Shown here piece after piece: positions 1 through 7,295 of a stretch of 27,758 nucleotides of DNA. The number at the start of each line of letters is the position of its first letter. Position 1 is the stretch's first letter. A model generated the notes under the pieces. The model was not told the DNA's origin, made no database searches, and saw nothing but the letters and a program-made list of their open reading frames with translations. This DNA is from an uncultured Oscillospiraceae bacterium (GTDB lineage Bacteria > Bacillota > Clostridia > Oscillospirales > Oscillospiraceae): NCBI GenBank assembly GCA_934593275.1, contig CAKTQE010000024.1, positions 1 to 27,758 on the forward strand, given 5' to 3'. Made by a program: the position numbers and the translations under genes.

Positions 1-203
1 TACTTCCGGTGGGCCTCCGGGGTGTCGTTGTCCGCCTTGGTTTCATAGCTCTGGAGGAAGTAGAATAGGTCCCGTCCCTCCACCTCCACGGTGCCGTCTT
101 CCATTTTGGAAAAGTCCGTATCCCGCAGAATGGTCAGGGCCTTATAAAGGCCGGGGTGGGTGGTTTTGTACTGGTCGATATGGGCAAGAGAATCAAAGAT
201 CAT
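1..203 (-). CDS. YhcH/YjgK/YiaL family protein (partial, N-terminal 67 residues)
   Basis: Reading on the minus strand from the ATG at 203, the product begins MIFDSLAHIDQY and continues without a stop to the window edge, so its C-terminal part lies outside. The start has a GGGAGG ribosome site 8 bases upstream. The opening MIF-x-SL-x-x-I, the segment around VEVEGRDLFYFLQSYETK and the closing EAHRK match the beginning of the YhcH/YjgK/YiaL (DUF386) cupin-like family of about 150 residues. These are linked to sialic acid or other sugar-acid catabolism, and to EbgC as a beta-galactosidase accessory subunit. The substrate cannot be told from this fragment. A promoter lies directly upstream, so this is a separate transcription unit from the rluD-like gene behind it. 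Confidence 0.8.
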   Translation of the reverse strand, partial: MIFDSLAHIDQYKTTHPGLYKALTILRDTDFSKMEDGTVEVEGRDLFYFLQSYETKADNDTPEAHRK

Positions 204-241
204 GGTGAGAACCTCCCAAAGATAATATGGAATATACCCTC

Positions 242-270
242 ATTATACTCCCTTTCGGGGCGCTTCACAA
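242..270 (-). promoter_or_regulatory. Sigma-A-type promoter of the yhcH-like gene
   Basis: On the minus strand a -35 box TTGTGA (270-265) and a perfect -10 TATAAT (247-242) are separated by 17 bases. The expected start is about 30 bases before the ATG at 203. Confidence 0.7.
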
Positions 271-295
271 GGGGGCAACCGGAATTTGCCCGGCT

Positions 296-1204
296 TCAGC
301 CGGACATCTTTTCCAGCTTTTGCAGCACCTGGGTAAAATACTCCGGCAGGGGGGCGTAGACGATCACCGGGCGGCCGTCCCTTGGGTGGCGGAAGGACAG
401 GGCTCCCGCATGGAGGCACTGGCTGTCCTGGCCCAGCTCCGGTTTTTTCCGGCCGTAGACCGTATCCCCCAGGATGGGGTGGCCGATGTAGGCCATATGG
501 ACCCGGATCTGGTGGGTCCGGCCGGTTTCCAGGTGGCAGCGGACATAGGTATAGCCGGGGTAGCGCTTGACCACTTCCCAATGGGTGACGGCGGGCTTGG
601 AATTGCGCTGGGTCACGCACATTTTCTTCCGGTCCGTAGGGTGCCGCCCAATGGGGGCATCCACCGTGCCCCGGTCCTCTTTCAGGTTGCCGCAGACGAT
701 GCACTCGTAAGTCCGGGCCATGGTGTGGTCCTTCAGCTGGGAGGCCAGCACCGCGTGGGCCAGGTCGTTTTTGGCAATGGCCAGCAGGCCGGAGGTATCC
801 TTGTCAATGCGGTGGACAATGCCGGGCCGCAGTTCTCCGTTGATGCCGGAAAGGCTATCCCCCATGGCGTAGAGCAGCCCGTTTACCAGGGTGTCCTCCT
901 GGTGCCCCGGGGCGGGGTGGACCACCAGGCCCTTGGGCTTGTTGATCACCGCCAGGTCCTCGTCCTCATAGACAATGTCCAGCTTCATTTCTGTGGGTAC
1001 CACGTCTACGGCTTTCGGCTCTGGGATGGTCAGGGTCACCTGGTCCCCGGGCTCTAAGCGGTCATTCTTTTTGGCGGGTTTTCCGTTCAGCAGCACGTTG
1101 CCCTCCGCGATCAGCTTCTGGGCGGCGCTGCGGCTCAGGCCCTCCGGGCAGCGGCTGAGAAAGGCATCCAGCCGCTCGCCGCTTTGGTCGGCAGTCAGGA
1201 TCAT
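296..1204 (-). CDS. RluA/RluD-family 23S rRNA pseudouridine synthase
   Basis: This 302-residue protein isomerises uridines to pseudouridine in large-subunit rRNA. An N-terminal S4 RNA-binding domain (about residues 1-75, with the VLLNGKPAKKNDRLEPGD stretch) is followed by the RluA catalytic domain. The signature HRIDKDTSGLL carries the catalytic aspartate; RTHQIRVH is the second conserved block. The chosen ATG at 1204 overlaps the lspA stop as ATGA, which implies translational coupling. A longer in-frame reading to 1498 runs inside lspA and is not used. lspA followed by an rluD-like gene (ylyB in Bacillus) is a conserved Firmicute pair. The exact target uridine is not predictable from sequence alone. 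Confidence 0.93.
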   Translation of the reverse strand: MILTADQSGERLDAFLSRCPEGLSRSAAQKLIAEGNVLLNGKPAKKNDRLEPGDQVTLTIPEPKAVDVVPTEMKLDIVYEDEDLAVINKPKGLVVHPAPGHQEDTLVNGLLYAMGDSLSGINGELRPGIVHRIDKDTSGLLAIAKNDLAHAVLASQLKDHTMARTYECIVCGNLKEDRGTVDAPIGRHPTDRKKMCVTQRNSKPAVTHWEVVKRYPGYTYVRCHLETGRTHQIRVHMAYIGHPILGDTVYGRKKPELGQDSQCLHAGALSFRHPRDGRPVIVYAPLPEYFTQVLQKLEKMSG

Positions 1205-1677
1205 TTCTTCCCATCCTTCCAAATCTCTTTGTTGCAAAGACCCAGGCTGATAAAGAGGGCCAAGCAGCCGCAGGTGATAAAGCAGTCCGCCACGTTGAAC
1301 ACCGGGAAATCCACAAACAGGGTCTCGATCATGTCCACCACATAGCCCAGACGGAGCCTGTCGATCATGTTCCCCAGACCGCCTGCATAAATAGCGGCGA
1401 TCATCCACCGCTCGAAGGAGGAAAAGGGCAGCTTCTTCCGGAAGTATTCGTAAAACAATGCTCCTGTAAACACCAGAAAAATCAGGGCAAACATCCACTG
1501 CATCCCCTCAAAAGAGGAAAACGCCGCGCCGGTGTTCCGCAGATAGGTAAAATCCAGCACCCCCGGCAGAAAATCCACATGGCCCCCCAGGGGGATGTGG
1601 GCCACCACCAGGGCCTTGGTCACCTGGTCTGCCGCCACGATCCCGGCGACCAACAGGCAGTAATAGAAAAATTGCAT
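1201..1677 (-). CDS. lspA: Lipoprotein signal peptidase (signal peptidase II)
   Basis: A 158-residue integral membrane aspartyl protease that removes the signal peptide from diacylglyceryl-modified prolipoproteins. Four hydrophobic segments are apparent. The family blocks NTGAAFS, GGLGNMIDRL and FNVADCFI are present, the last two carrying the two catalytic aspartates. The ATG at 1677 is preferred over an upstream in-frame start at 1728 because a GGAAAGGAG ribosome site lies just before it and the protein then begins directly with the first membrane helix. The stop overlaps the start of the rluD-like gene by four bases. Substrates in this window include the lipoproteins at 19127-20218 and 20251-21846. 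Confidence 0.95.
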   Translation of the reverse strand: MQFFYYCLLVAGIVAADQVTKALVVAHIPLGGHVDFLPGVLDFTYLRNTGAAFSSFEGMQWMFALIFLVFTGALFYEYFRKKLPFSSFERWMIAAIYAGGLGNMIDRLRLGYVVDMIETLFVDFPVFNVADCFITCGCLALFISLGLCNKEIWKDGKK

Positions 1678-1746
1678 GTATAGGCTCCTTTCCCAGTTCT
1701 TAGGACACGGGGCCTGGGATGTTCCCAAGCCCCGCGGGATGATTTT

Positions 1747-2643
1747 TTACCAGCTCAGCCCCTTGGGATAGAAAAACCGAAGTTTTTCCTGGGCAATGGA
1801 CATGTGAATGTCCGTTTCCATTCGCAGTTCTCCGTCCAAGTTCACTGCGGTGGGGGTGGGGCTGTGAACGGTCAGTTCCTTGGTTCGGTAGTGGGTGATC
1901 AGATGGGGCAGTTCTTTGTAGCGTCCGGCCTTGTATTTGCCGATCAGCCCCGGCACCTGGCGGCGGGTGACTTTGTCCACCACCAGCACATCCAGCAGCC
2001 CATCCCGGGGGTCTGCCTCCGGCACGGCGTAAAAACCGCCGCCGTAGTACCGGCCATTGCAGACGCAGACCATGGTCATTTCCTTGTCCACCGCTTCTCC
2101 ACACAGTTCCACGTGCAGAGGCTGGCTCACCCCACGGACCACGTTGACCACCGCCGAAGCGGCATAGGCCCAGAACCCCTGCAACAGAGGGATCCGCTTG
2201 TAATTGGCCACGTCCGTTCCCACCCGGGCATCCAGACCTACAGAGCAGATGTTGAGAGCCAGGGCATCGTTGCAGCGGATCATATCAAAGGTCGTTTCCT
2301 CCGCGTCCAGCAGCCGCTCCAGCTGCTGAAAGGCCTTGGGTTCCGAGAAAATACGGACAAAATCATTGCCGCTGCCCCCGGCCCAGACCGTCACGGCGGC
2401 GTTGGGATAGCCCGCCGCGCCGGAGGCTACTTCATTCAGGGTGCCATCGCCGCCACAGGCATAAATACGGTATTCCTCCCCGGACTGGGCCGCCTCCCGG
2501 GCAAGCCGCTGGCAGTCTCCGGGATTCTGGGAAATCTCCACCCGGTAGTCCAGCCCCCGACATGCTTTTACAATGGCACTGCTGCATTCCAGGGTCCGGT
2601 CCCGGCTTCCGGCGGCAGGGTTGATGAGGAACAGATGCTTCAT
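1747..2643 (-). CDS. DagK/YegS-type diacylglycerol/lipid kinase
   Basis: A 298-residue member of the soluble diacylglycerol kinase/LCB5 family, which phosphorylates lipid alcohols such as diacylglycerol and returns them to phospholipid synthesis. The family signatures are visible: INPAAGS near the N-terminus, the nucleotide-binding GGDGTLNEV at about residues 64-72, and GGSGNDFVR about 25 residues later. The C-terminal beta-sandwich contains a typical NLDGE motif. The gene starts one base after the stop of the methyltransferase gene upstream (TGA-T-ATG), so the two are almost certainly cotranscribed. The substrate (diacylglycerol or another lipid) is inferred only from the family. Confidence 0.9.
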   Translation of the reverse strand: MKHLFLINPAAGSRDRTLECSSAIVKACRGLDYRVEISQNPGDCQRLAREAAQSGEEYRIYACGGDGTLNEVASGAAGYPNAAVTVWAGGSGNDFVRIFSEPKAFQQLERLLDAEETTFDMIRCNDALALNICSVGLDARVGTDVANYKRIPLLQGFWAYAASAVVNVVRGVSQPLHVELCGEAVDKEMTMVCVCNGRYYGGGFYAVPEADPRDGLLDVLVVDKVTRRQVPGLIGKYKAGRYKELPHLITHYRTKELTVHSPTPTAVNLDGELRMETDIHMSIAQEKLRFFYPKGLSW

Positions 2644-2644
2644 A

Positions 2645-3778
2645 TCATTTCTTCTTTCTCTGCTCGTTGAGATACATGTAATAGTCGCACTTGATCATGC
2701 CGTTGTAAAGCTTCCGCTTTTTGTCCGCCCGGCCGCCGAAGTAATGCTCAAACTCCGGCTCCGAGGTGATGATGTACTTTTTCCAGCCGTCGGCGTATTT
2801 GAGGTGCCGCCCCAGGGCGGCGTACAGCCGTTGCGCGCTCTGCTGCTCCATCATTCGCTGGCCGTAGGGGGGATTGCAGACCAGAATGCCGCTGTCGCTG
2901 GGCAGACTCATTTTGGTGGCATCCCCGTCCCGGAAGTCGATCAGGTCCCCCAGACCTGCCTTTCTGGCGTTGGCCATGGCCAGGGAGACACACTTGGGGT
3001 CGTTGTCAGAACCCATGATGCGGTAAGCCCCGTGGAACTCCCGGTCCTTGGCTTCGGTGCGGACCTGGCCCCAGATTTTGGGGTCCACCCAGGCGAACGC
3101 CTCGGCGGAGAACCGGCGGAAGGCACCGGGGGCCTTGTTTTTGGCGATCATGGCCGCCTCAATGGGAATGGTGCCGCTGCCGCAGAACGGGTCCCAGAAG
3201 AATTCCCGGCCCCGGTAGCGGGTCAGCATCACCATGGCCGCCGCCAAAGTCTCCCGCAAGGGGGCATCGTTGCCGTTGGCCCGGTAGCCCCGCTTGTGCA
3301 GCCCCGGCCCGGAGGTGTCCAGATACAGCTGGACCCGGTCGTTCATCAGGGAGAATTGCAGCTGATATTTGGCACCGGTCTCCGGCAGCCAGGAGACCCC
3401 GTAGGTCTCCCCCAAATGCTTGGAGGCGGCCTTTTTGATAATGGCCTGGCAGTCCGGCACGCTCATCAGGGTGCTGTTCAGGCAGTGGCCCTTGACGGGG
3501 AACGCGCCGTCTTTGGGGATGTACCGCTCCAACTGGGTCTTGTATACCCCCTGGAACAGTTCTTCAAAGGTGGTGGCCTTGAAGTCCGCCAGAACGATCA
3601 AAACCCGCTCGCCGGTGCGAAGACACACATTGGCCTTGGCCAGGGCAATTTCGTCACCGGAAAACAGCACCCGGCCATTTTCCACCCGCACGTTCTCCAT
3701 ATCCAGCCGCCGCAGCTCGTCCCCCGCCAGGCCCTCCAAGCCAAAGAGGCAGGGTACGGAAAATTCCATTTTATCCAT
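2645..3778 (-). CDS. THUMP-domain 23S rRNA (guanine-N2) methyltransferase, RlmL/YpsC type
   Basis: A 377-residue class I SAM-dependent RNA methyltransferase. The N-terminal ferredoxin-like plus THUMP region (about residues 1-160) binds RNA. The Rossmann domain contains the SAM motif DPFCGSGTIPIEAA and the catalytic NPPYGQRM motif used for exocyclic amino groups of guanine. This is the short Firmicute form (YpsC-like), lacking the second methyltransferase domain of Escherichia coli RlmKL. The start ATG at 3778 has a weak GTGAG ribosome site; a second ATG three codons later is possible. It sits 22 bases after queH and one base before the lipid kinase gene. Confidence 0.9.
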   Translation of the reverse strand: MDKMEFSVPCLFGLEGLAGDELRRLDMENVRVENGRVLFSGDEIALAKANVCLRTGERVLIVLADFKATTFEELFQGVYKTQLERYIPKDGAFPVKGHCLNSTLMSVPDCQAIIKKAASKHLGETYGVSWLPETGAKYQLQFSLMNDRVQLYLDTSGPGLHKRGYRANGNDAPLRETLAAAMVMLTRYRGREFFWDPFCGSGTIPIEAAMIAKNKAPGAFRRFSAEAFAWVDPKIWGQVRTEAKDREFHGAYRIMGSDNDPKCVSLAMANARKAGLGDLIDFRDGDATKMSLPSDSGILVCNPPYGQRMMEQQSAQRLYAALGRHLKYADGWKKYIITSEPEFEHYFGGRADKKRKLYNGMIKCDYYMYLNEQRKKK

Positions 3779-3800
3779 GCTTTACTCACTTTCTATTTGA

Positions 3801-4346
3801 TCAGGGAATGATTTTGCTTTTCTTCAAATACCGTTCTTCCTCGGAAAATACACAGCCGCAGTATTTTTGAATGTAAAAACCCAGCTCCCGGGCCTTTTCC
3901 TGTCCTGCCCGGAAATAGGGCCGGAAATCCCGGTACAAAAATTCCACACCGTATTCCGCAGCGGCCCGCTGGGCCACCTCCCGCATCAGCTCGTGGTTTT
4001 GGTAGGGGGAGATGAACAGCGAGGATGTGAAGCTGTCAAAGCCCCCCTCCTTGGCCTGCCGGGCCGCCTCAAAGAGTCGGAACTCATAGCACTTGACACA
4101 CCGGTGTTCAATATCCTGGGATACCGCCCGGACAAAGGGCCGCAGGCCGTAGTCGTTGCGCTCGATCAGGGGCAATTCAATGGCCTGGGCATATTCCCGC
4201 AGACAGTTCCGTCTGGCCCGGTACTCCGTAAAGGGGTGGATGTTGGGATTGTACCAGAAGCCGGTGACTTCATAGTGGTCCCCCCGAAGCACGTCAATAC
4301 ACTGATTGGCACAGGGGGCGCAGCAGATATGCAAAAGGGTATTCAT
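3801..4346 (-). CDS. queH: Epoxyqueuosine reductase QueH
   Basis: A 181-residue protein (former DUF208) that performs the last step of queuosine synthesis, reducing epoxyqueuosine in tRNA; it replaces cobalamin-dependent QueG. The cysteine pattern fits: CCAPC near the N-terminus, then HRCVKCYEFR in the middle and YCGC near the C-terminus, expected to hold an Fe-S cluster and a neighbouring metal. The motif FTSSLFISPYQNHE is typical. The ATG at 4346, with GGGAGG upstream, fits the family start MNTLLHICCAPC better than the longer reading to 4409, which would run across the promoter. It is the first gene of the minus-strand cluster queH, rlmL-like, lipid kinase. Confidence 0.93.
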   Translation of the reverse strand: MNTLLHICCAPCANQCIDVLRGDHYEVTGFWYNPNIHPFTEYRARRNCLREYAQAIELPLIERNDYGLRPFVRAVSQDIEHRCVKCYEFRLFEAARQAKEGGFDSFTSSLFISPYQNHELMREVAQRAAAEYGVEFLYRDFRPYFRAGQEKARELGFYIQKYCGCVFSEEERYLKKSKIIP

Positions 4347-4380
4347 AGGTTCCTCCCTGAGAAATTGGTCTATCTTGGAG

Positions 4381-4409
4381 AGTATACCATGATTCCCGGG
4401 CAGATGCAA
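4381..4409 (-). promoter_or_regulatory. Promoter of the queH cluster
   Basis: Minus strand TTGCAT (4409-4404) and TATACT (4386-4381) with a 17-base spacer. The leader to the queH ATG is only about 30 bases, too short for a preQ1 riboswitch, and none is seen. Confidence 0.7.
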
Positions 4410-4510
4410 TGAATAAATTCGAATTTTTCCCCAAAATCAAAGGTTCTCCCTGAAAGCTTCCGCCGGCCCTTTCGGAAACGCGCCGCCCCCGGCAGCCCCA
4501 ACCCCAAGGG

Positions 4511-4679
4511 CTAGGGAAACTCTGAATAAATCGTCTGCGGCTGAGCGGCGAATCTTTTGCCCCCAGACTGCGGTTTGAAAAATGGGAAATACACAAAGTA
4601 TTCCCTCATTTTCCAAACCTTGTCTGGAACCAAAATCTTTCGCCGTCAGCTCTTGCCGATTTAATCAGAGCTTCCCTAG
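4511..4679. mobile_element. 169-bp palindromic MITE-like element
   Basis: The two halves of this segment are imperfect reverse complements over essentially their whole length. The ends read CTAGGGAA and TTCCCTAG; inside them CTCTGAATAAATCG on the left matches CGATTTAATCAGAG on the right apart from single differences. The arms meet around 4595. It encodes no credible protein. The outer CTAG fits the YTAR target duplicated by many IS5-family elements, so a non-autonomous derivative of such an IS is the preferred reading. That family assignment is inference; the inverted repeat itself is seen directly. As RNA it would fold into one long hairpin. It lies in the queH to small-gene intergenic space and touches no gene. 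Confidence 0.7.
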
Positions 4680-4755
4680 AATATTTTGGTTATGAATACA
4701 TTGCAAAGTCCTTATGATAAATTAGAAAAACACAATATTTTTACAAATAAAAGGG

Positions 4756-4783
4756 TTGAAAAATGTCGAAATAGTGCTATAAT
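4756..4783 (+). promoter_or_regulatory. Promoter before the 70-aa small gene
   Basis: TTGAAA (4756-4761) and a perfect TATAAT (4778-4783), spacer 16. The surroundings are AT-rich, and transcription would begin near 4790, about 60 bases before the ATG at 4852. Confidence 0.6.
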
Positions 4784-4851
4784 TCTCTCAAAAGAGGTCA
4801 AACCCCGACGTGACCGCCAATTCTCTTCCAGACCTCTCAGGAGTATCCCCT

Positions 4852-5064
4852 ATGGCACCTGACGAACGCTTTTCCACCGCCGCAACCGTCGGCAGCCCCA
4901 ACCGCAACGGCTTTCTGAGCTATGCCATCGAGTACCAGCTGTGGCTGAATTTTTACCGCGCCACCGACAAAACCACCCTCTCCCAGGAACTCTCCACCCT
5001 CCCCACCCCCCAGTCCCCCCGCTACGCCGCACTGAAACGGGTCCTGCGAGAAGAAAAAATATAA
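4852..5064 (+). CDS. Small uncharacterised protein (70 aa)
   Basis: The reading starts at an ATG preceded by CAGGAG with 8-base spacing and lies under a good promoter; a GTG start at 4810 is also in frame. The protein, starting MAPDERFSTAATV, has no membrane helix or signal peptide. Its middle (LSYAIEYQLWLNFYR) looks amphipathic-helical and the C-terminus is basic (RYAALKRVLREEKI). I do not recognise a family. It ends just before the tRNA-fMet promoter. Base composition is like the core genes, which favours real coding. Function unknown. Confidence 0.5.
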   Translation: MAPDERFSTAATVGSPNRNGFLSYAIEYQLWLNFYRATDKTTLSQELSTLPTPQSPRYAALKRVLREEKI

Positions 5065-5073
5065 AATAAAGAC

Positions 5074-5102
5074 TTGACAATCCCCCGCCCCCATGCTATA
5101 AT
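5074..5102 (+). promoter_or_regulatory. Promoter of tRNA-fMet
   Basis: Consensus TTGACA (5074-5079) and TATAAT (5097-5102) with 17 bases between, about 28 bases before the first base of the mature tRNA. Confidence 0.85.
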
Positions 5103-5130
5103 AAGCAAGCACTCAAGGAGTGCCGTATAT

Positions 5131-5206
5131 CGCGGAGTAGAGCAGTTGGAAGCTCGTCGGGCTCATAACCCGGAGGTCGTAGGTTCGAGTCCTGCCTCCG
5201 CAACCA
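5131..5206 (+). tRNA. Initiator tRNA-fMet (CAT)
   Basis: A complete 76-nt cloverleaf with encoded CCA. The anticodon loop CTCATAA carries CAT. Two initiator hallmarks are visible: position 1 (C) faces A at position 72 as a mismatch, and the anticodon stem has the run of G-C pairs (GGG/CCC). The T arm GTAGG/CCTGC closes the loop TTCGAGT. Its 3' half is duplicated in degenerate form at 9860-9905, which marks it as the probable attachment site of the island to its right. Confidence 0.95.
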
Positions 5207-5211
5207 AAATT

Positions 5212-5246
5212 ATCCCGGATTTCTGCAAGAAATCCGGGATTTTTCT
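5212..5246 (+). terminator. Rho-independent terminator of tRNA-fMet
   Basis: ATCCCGGATTTC pairs with GAAATCCGGGAT around a short loop and is followed by TTTTTCT. It starts 6 bases after the tRNA CCA. Confidence 0.9.
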
Positions 5247-5283
5247 AACTTTTGTGACTATTTTGCCTCGGCTTCAAATTCAC

Positions 5284-5305
5284 TTTGGGGATAGTTTGGG
5301 GATAG
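5284..5305 (+). repeat. Tandem pair of TTTGGGGATAG, left island end
   Basis: Two exact, adjacent 11-mers; the period is one DNA helical turn. The same pair recurs at 9724-9744 in the same orientation. Candidate recombinase arm site, or the last codons of a lost integrase read on the minus strand (frame LSPNYPQ in both copies). Confidence 0.7.
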
Positions 5306-5357
5306 CTCAAAATCGAGGGTGGGAAAATCCGAACTTTTTAAGAGAAAAGGAAAATTG

Positions 5358-5420
5358 ACCATCCATGCCGCCGCTGCGCTGAATCACCCGGCTGTGAATT
5401 TGAATCACATCATCTCTGAC
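5358..5420 (-). pseudogene. Fragment resembling a Doc-type (death-on-curing, Fic fold) toxin N-terminus
   Basis: On the minus strand this short stretch reads VRDDVIQIHSRVIQRSGGMDG. That resembles the N-terminal helix and GG-x-x-G turn of Doc-family toxins (pattern xxVIxIHxxxIxxxGGxxG). The following sequence loses the family pattern at once and the catalytic HxFx(D/N)xNKR region is missing. If real it is a 21-residue relic cut at a recombination point. The match is from memory of the family and is short, so it is tentative. The stretch 5421-5650 beyond it shows nothing I can assign. Confidence 0.3.
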
Positions 5421-5650
5421 TGAATATGATTGGGAAAAGCAAATGTCAGAAGGTTCAAAGGGAAAGCCGCCTGCTGTCCTTTGCATCCTATGCAGTATAG
5501 CAAATGCGGCATATCAGTGGCCGGGCGGTGTGTTTGTTGTGCCAATAACGATGTTAAAAATGAATTACTTCTTTCAAAATTCTCAATGTAAAACGGCAGC
5601 AGAAGAACAAATTTCCCTGCTGCCAGATACGAGATAGCAGTACACGAACT

Positions 5651-6700
5651 TTAGATGTGAATGATACCGTTTCTGTTTGCCTTGATAATGTAGCTAAAAC
5701 CGCCGTCCGCTTTTGCTGGACTAACCTTGTTTCTATAATCGAAGTACCCAACTCCGATGTTAAGTAATTGGACACCTGATTGGATTGCAGAGGTAAGCGG
5801 TTGACCAATATGCGGAGACAGCAATTCACCAACAAAAGGGATTGCTACCAAGCTAACCAAACCGCCTAAGTAAAATCTAATTCTTGATTCTTTTAGAACC
5901 TTATAAAAGTCATCCGAACATTGCTGCCATCCCTCAATAAATTGCGTTTCATAGTGCCGTATTAACTCCGGGCTGTCGGCATTATATATATTTGTTTCCA
6001 GCTCCCTGATTTTTATTCTAAATGCATGAAGTTCATCATTTCTTCTGTTTTTGAACTCAAGGATGTCTTCAAAACTTACATCCATAGATGGTTGCGGCAA
6101 ACATTTTTCTATATTGATTTTACAGCACTGTTTCCGTATATCCGCATGACTGCGAGAATTATAGATATCTTGGTTATGTTCGGACTTAGCGGTACCCAAA
6201 ACAATGTCCTTATCGGAGCATTTTATCGTGTATTCCGCAAGTGTTCTCATATATATACGCCCTATTTTGCTGTCTATTTCCTTCCAGCCATCCATATTAT
6301 AATCGTTTATAAATCGTTTATCTCTGAAACATTCTAATACATGGGGAGGTATTTTTCTGTAGTGAATTAACTCATGCAAATCAGGTGAACATATTTTCTT
6401 TTTGTGTATCCTCACCCGGCCATTCTGAATTCCATTGTTGGTGGTTCTTGACATATAATCAGAAATGCGCTTTACAACACAATCGCAAAAATCTTCTGCA
6501 AATTCTGAAAAGAATAGCTCTTGAGGATAAACAGCTTTATATACCCCTAATTCCTGTAAATACAATAATTCCGGGGAAAAATCCGGATAGTTTTCATAGG
6601 GGACGATTGATGACACCTCATCCCAATATAGAATGGCATTCCTCAACCAAGCTCCATCTTGAATATCGATCGTTGGATAATACAAAATTGTCTGTGCCAT
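5651..6700 (-). CDS. DUF6236-like protein of unknown function
   Basis: A 349-residue protein starting MAQTILYYPTIDIQDGAWLR, with a GAGGTGA ribosome site before the ATG at 6700. The opening (ILYYPTIDI-x-DGxWLRNAxLYWDEVxSIVP) resembles proteins annotated as DUF6236, a family without known activity. A charged helical middle (about residues 215-270, FKNRRNDELHAFRIKIRELE) is followed by two hydrophobic stretches near residues 283-325 that could be membrane-active or a buried core. It has no signal peptide. It is alone on its strand in this part of the island, AT-rich relative to the core genes, and next to a decayed transposase. Acquisition by transfer is likely. A defence or abortive-infection role is only a guess from position. 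Confidence 0.6.
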   Translation of the reverse strand: MAQTILYYPTIDIQDGAWLRNAILYWDEVSSIVPYENYPDFSPELLYLQELGVYKAVYPQELFFSEFAEDFCDCVVKRISDYMSRTTNNGIQNGRVRIHKKKICSPDLHELIHYRKIPPHVLECFRDKRFINDYNMDGWKEIDSKIGRIYMRTLAEYTIKCSDKDIVLGTAKSEHNQDIYNSRSHADIRKQCCKINIEKCLPQPSMDVSFEDILEFKNRRNDELHAFRIKIRELETNIYNADSPELIRHYETQFIEGWQQCSDDFYKVLKESRIRFYLGGLVSLVAIPFVGELLSPHIGQPLTSAIQSGVQLLNIGVGYFDYRNKVSPAKADGGFSYIIKANRNGIIHI

Positions 6701-6803
6701 ATGTTCACCTCATTTTAGCCGCTCACACAGCGGTAGTATATATTTTCTTTTTCAATTCCGAAATGCAACAATCTATAGTATGCGGGACATCGTTACACCT
6801 GGG

Positions 6804-7240
6804 GGCCGTATGCTGACGTTGGGGTAGACTGACAGTGTGACCTTTCTGTCGGTCTATTCCTGCCTTCCGTCCTTTGAAAAGGGAAACAGCCGTATCAATA
6901 AACGCTGGGATGTAAAGCAGAGCAAAACTGTGAAAAATTCGCTATAAGAAAGGCTACAGACGTATTCTGAGGGTGATTTTTAGGCAATCAAAGCGGGGAT
7001 CCAGTCAAATTATGTGCAGTTTGACAGTTGGTTTTTCTCTCCAGAGGTCGTCCGCTCTATAAAGGGACTGGACGTTGCTGCCATGGTAAAAAAGGAGCAA
7101 GATTCACTGCCGTTTTCAGGGGAATATGCGTTCTTGTAAGGATATTTTCCGCAACTGCACACACAGATGCAGCCACTCCCGGTCTTCTCAGAGTGTGCCT
7201 GTGGAAATTTATTGCCTCGAATCGCTTTTGCGTAATCTTC
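6804..7240 (+). pseudogene. Decayed IS4-type transposase (DDE)
   Basis: The plus strand from 6804 reads GGRMLTLG, stop, TDSVTFLSV, matching the GFRMLTLGWTDG-x-TFLPV block of IS4-family transposases, with the Trp codon now TAG. In the same frame at 7011 it reads YVQFDSWFFSPEVVRSIKGL then DVAAMVKK, equivalent to the YVLFDSWFS...GLDVIAMVKK block with its catalytic Asp. After a stop at 7137-7139 the similarity continues in another frame (CKDIFRN...SVPVEIY). At least two further in-frame stops lie between the blocks. The N-terminal part is absent. This explains most of the gap between 6701 and 7295. Confidence 0.65.
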
Positions 7241-7295
7241 AACCATAATTTATACGACTCTTTCCACTTGCAAAAAGCAAGTTTTACCCGACTGT

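Noticed and set aside
227..1057. Plus-strand open frame of 276 residues, and similar ones at 1804-2670, 2573-3811, 17948-19063 and 19112-20041
   Set aside because: All lie opposite well-recognised minus-strand genes and have no supporting start signals or motifs.
4437..4512. Possible partial copy of the 70-aa gene left of the palindromic element (SPNPKG versus SPNRNG)
   Set aside because: The similarity covers about ten codons in GC-rich sequence and stops at once; chance is likely.
5443..5637. 64-residue plus-strand frame
   Set aside because: No ribosome site, no family match; the stretch looks like non-coding island sequence.
7010..7246. 78-residue cysteine-rich minus-strand frame
   Set aside because: It is the antisense of the decayed transposase blocks, which explain the sequence better.
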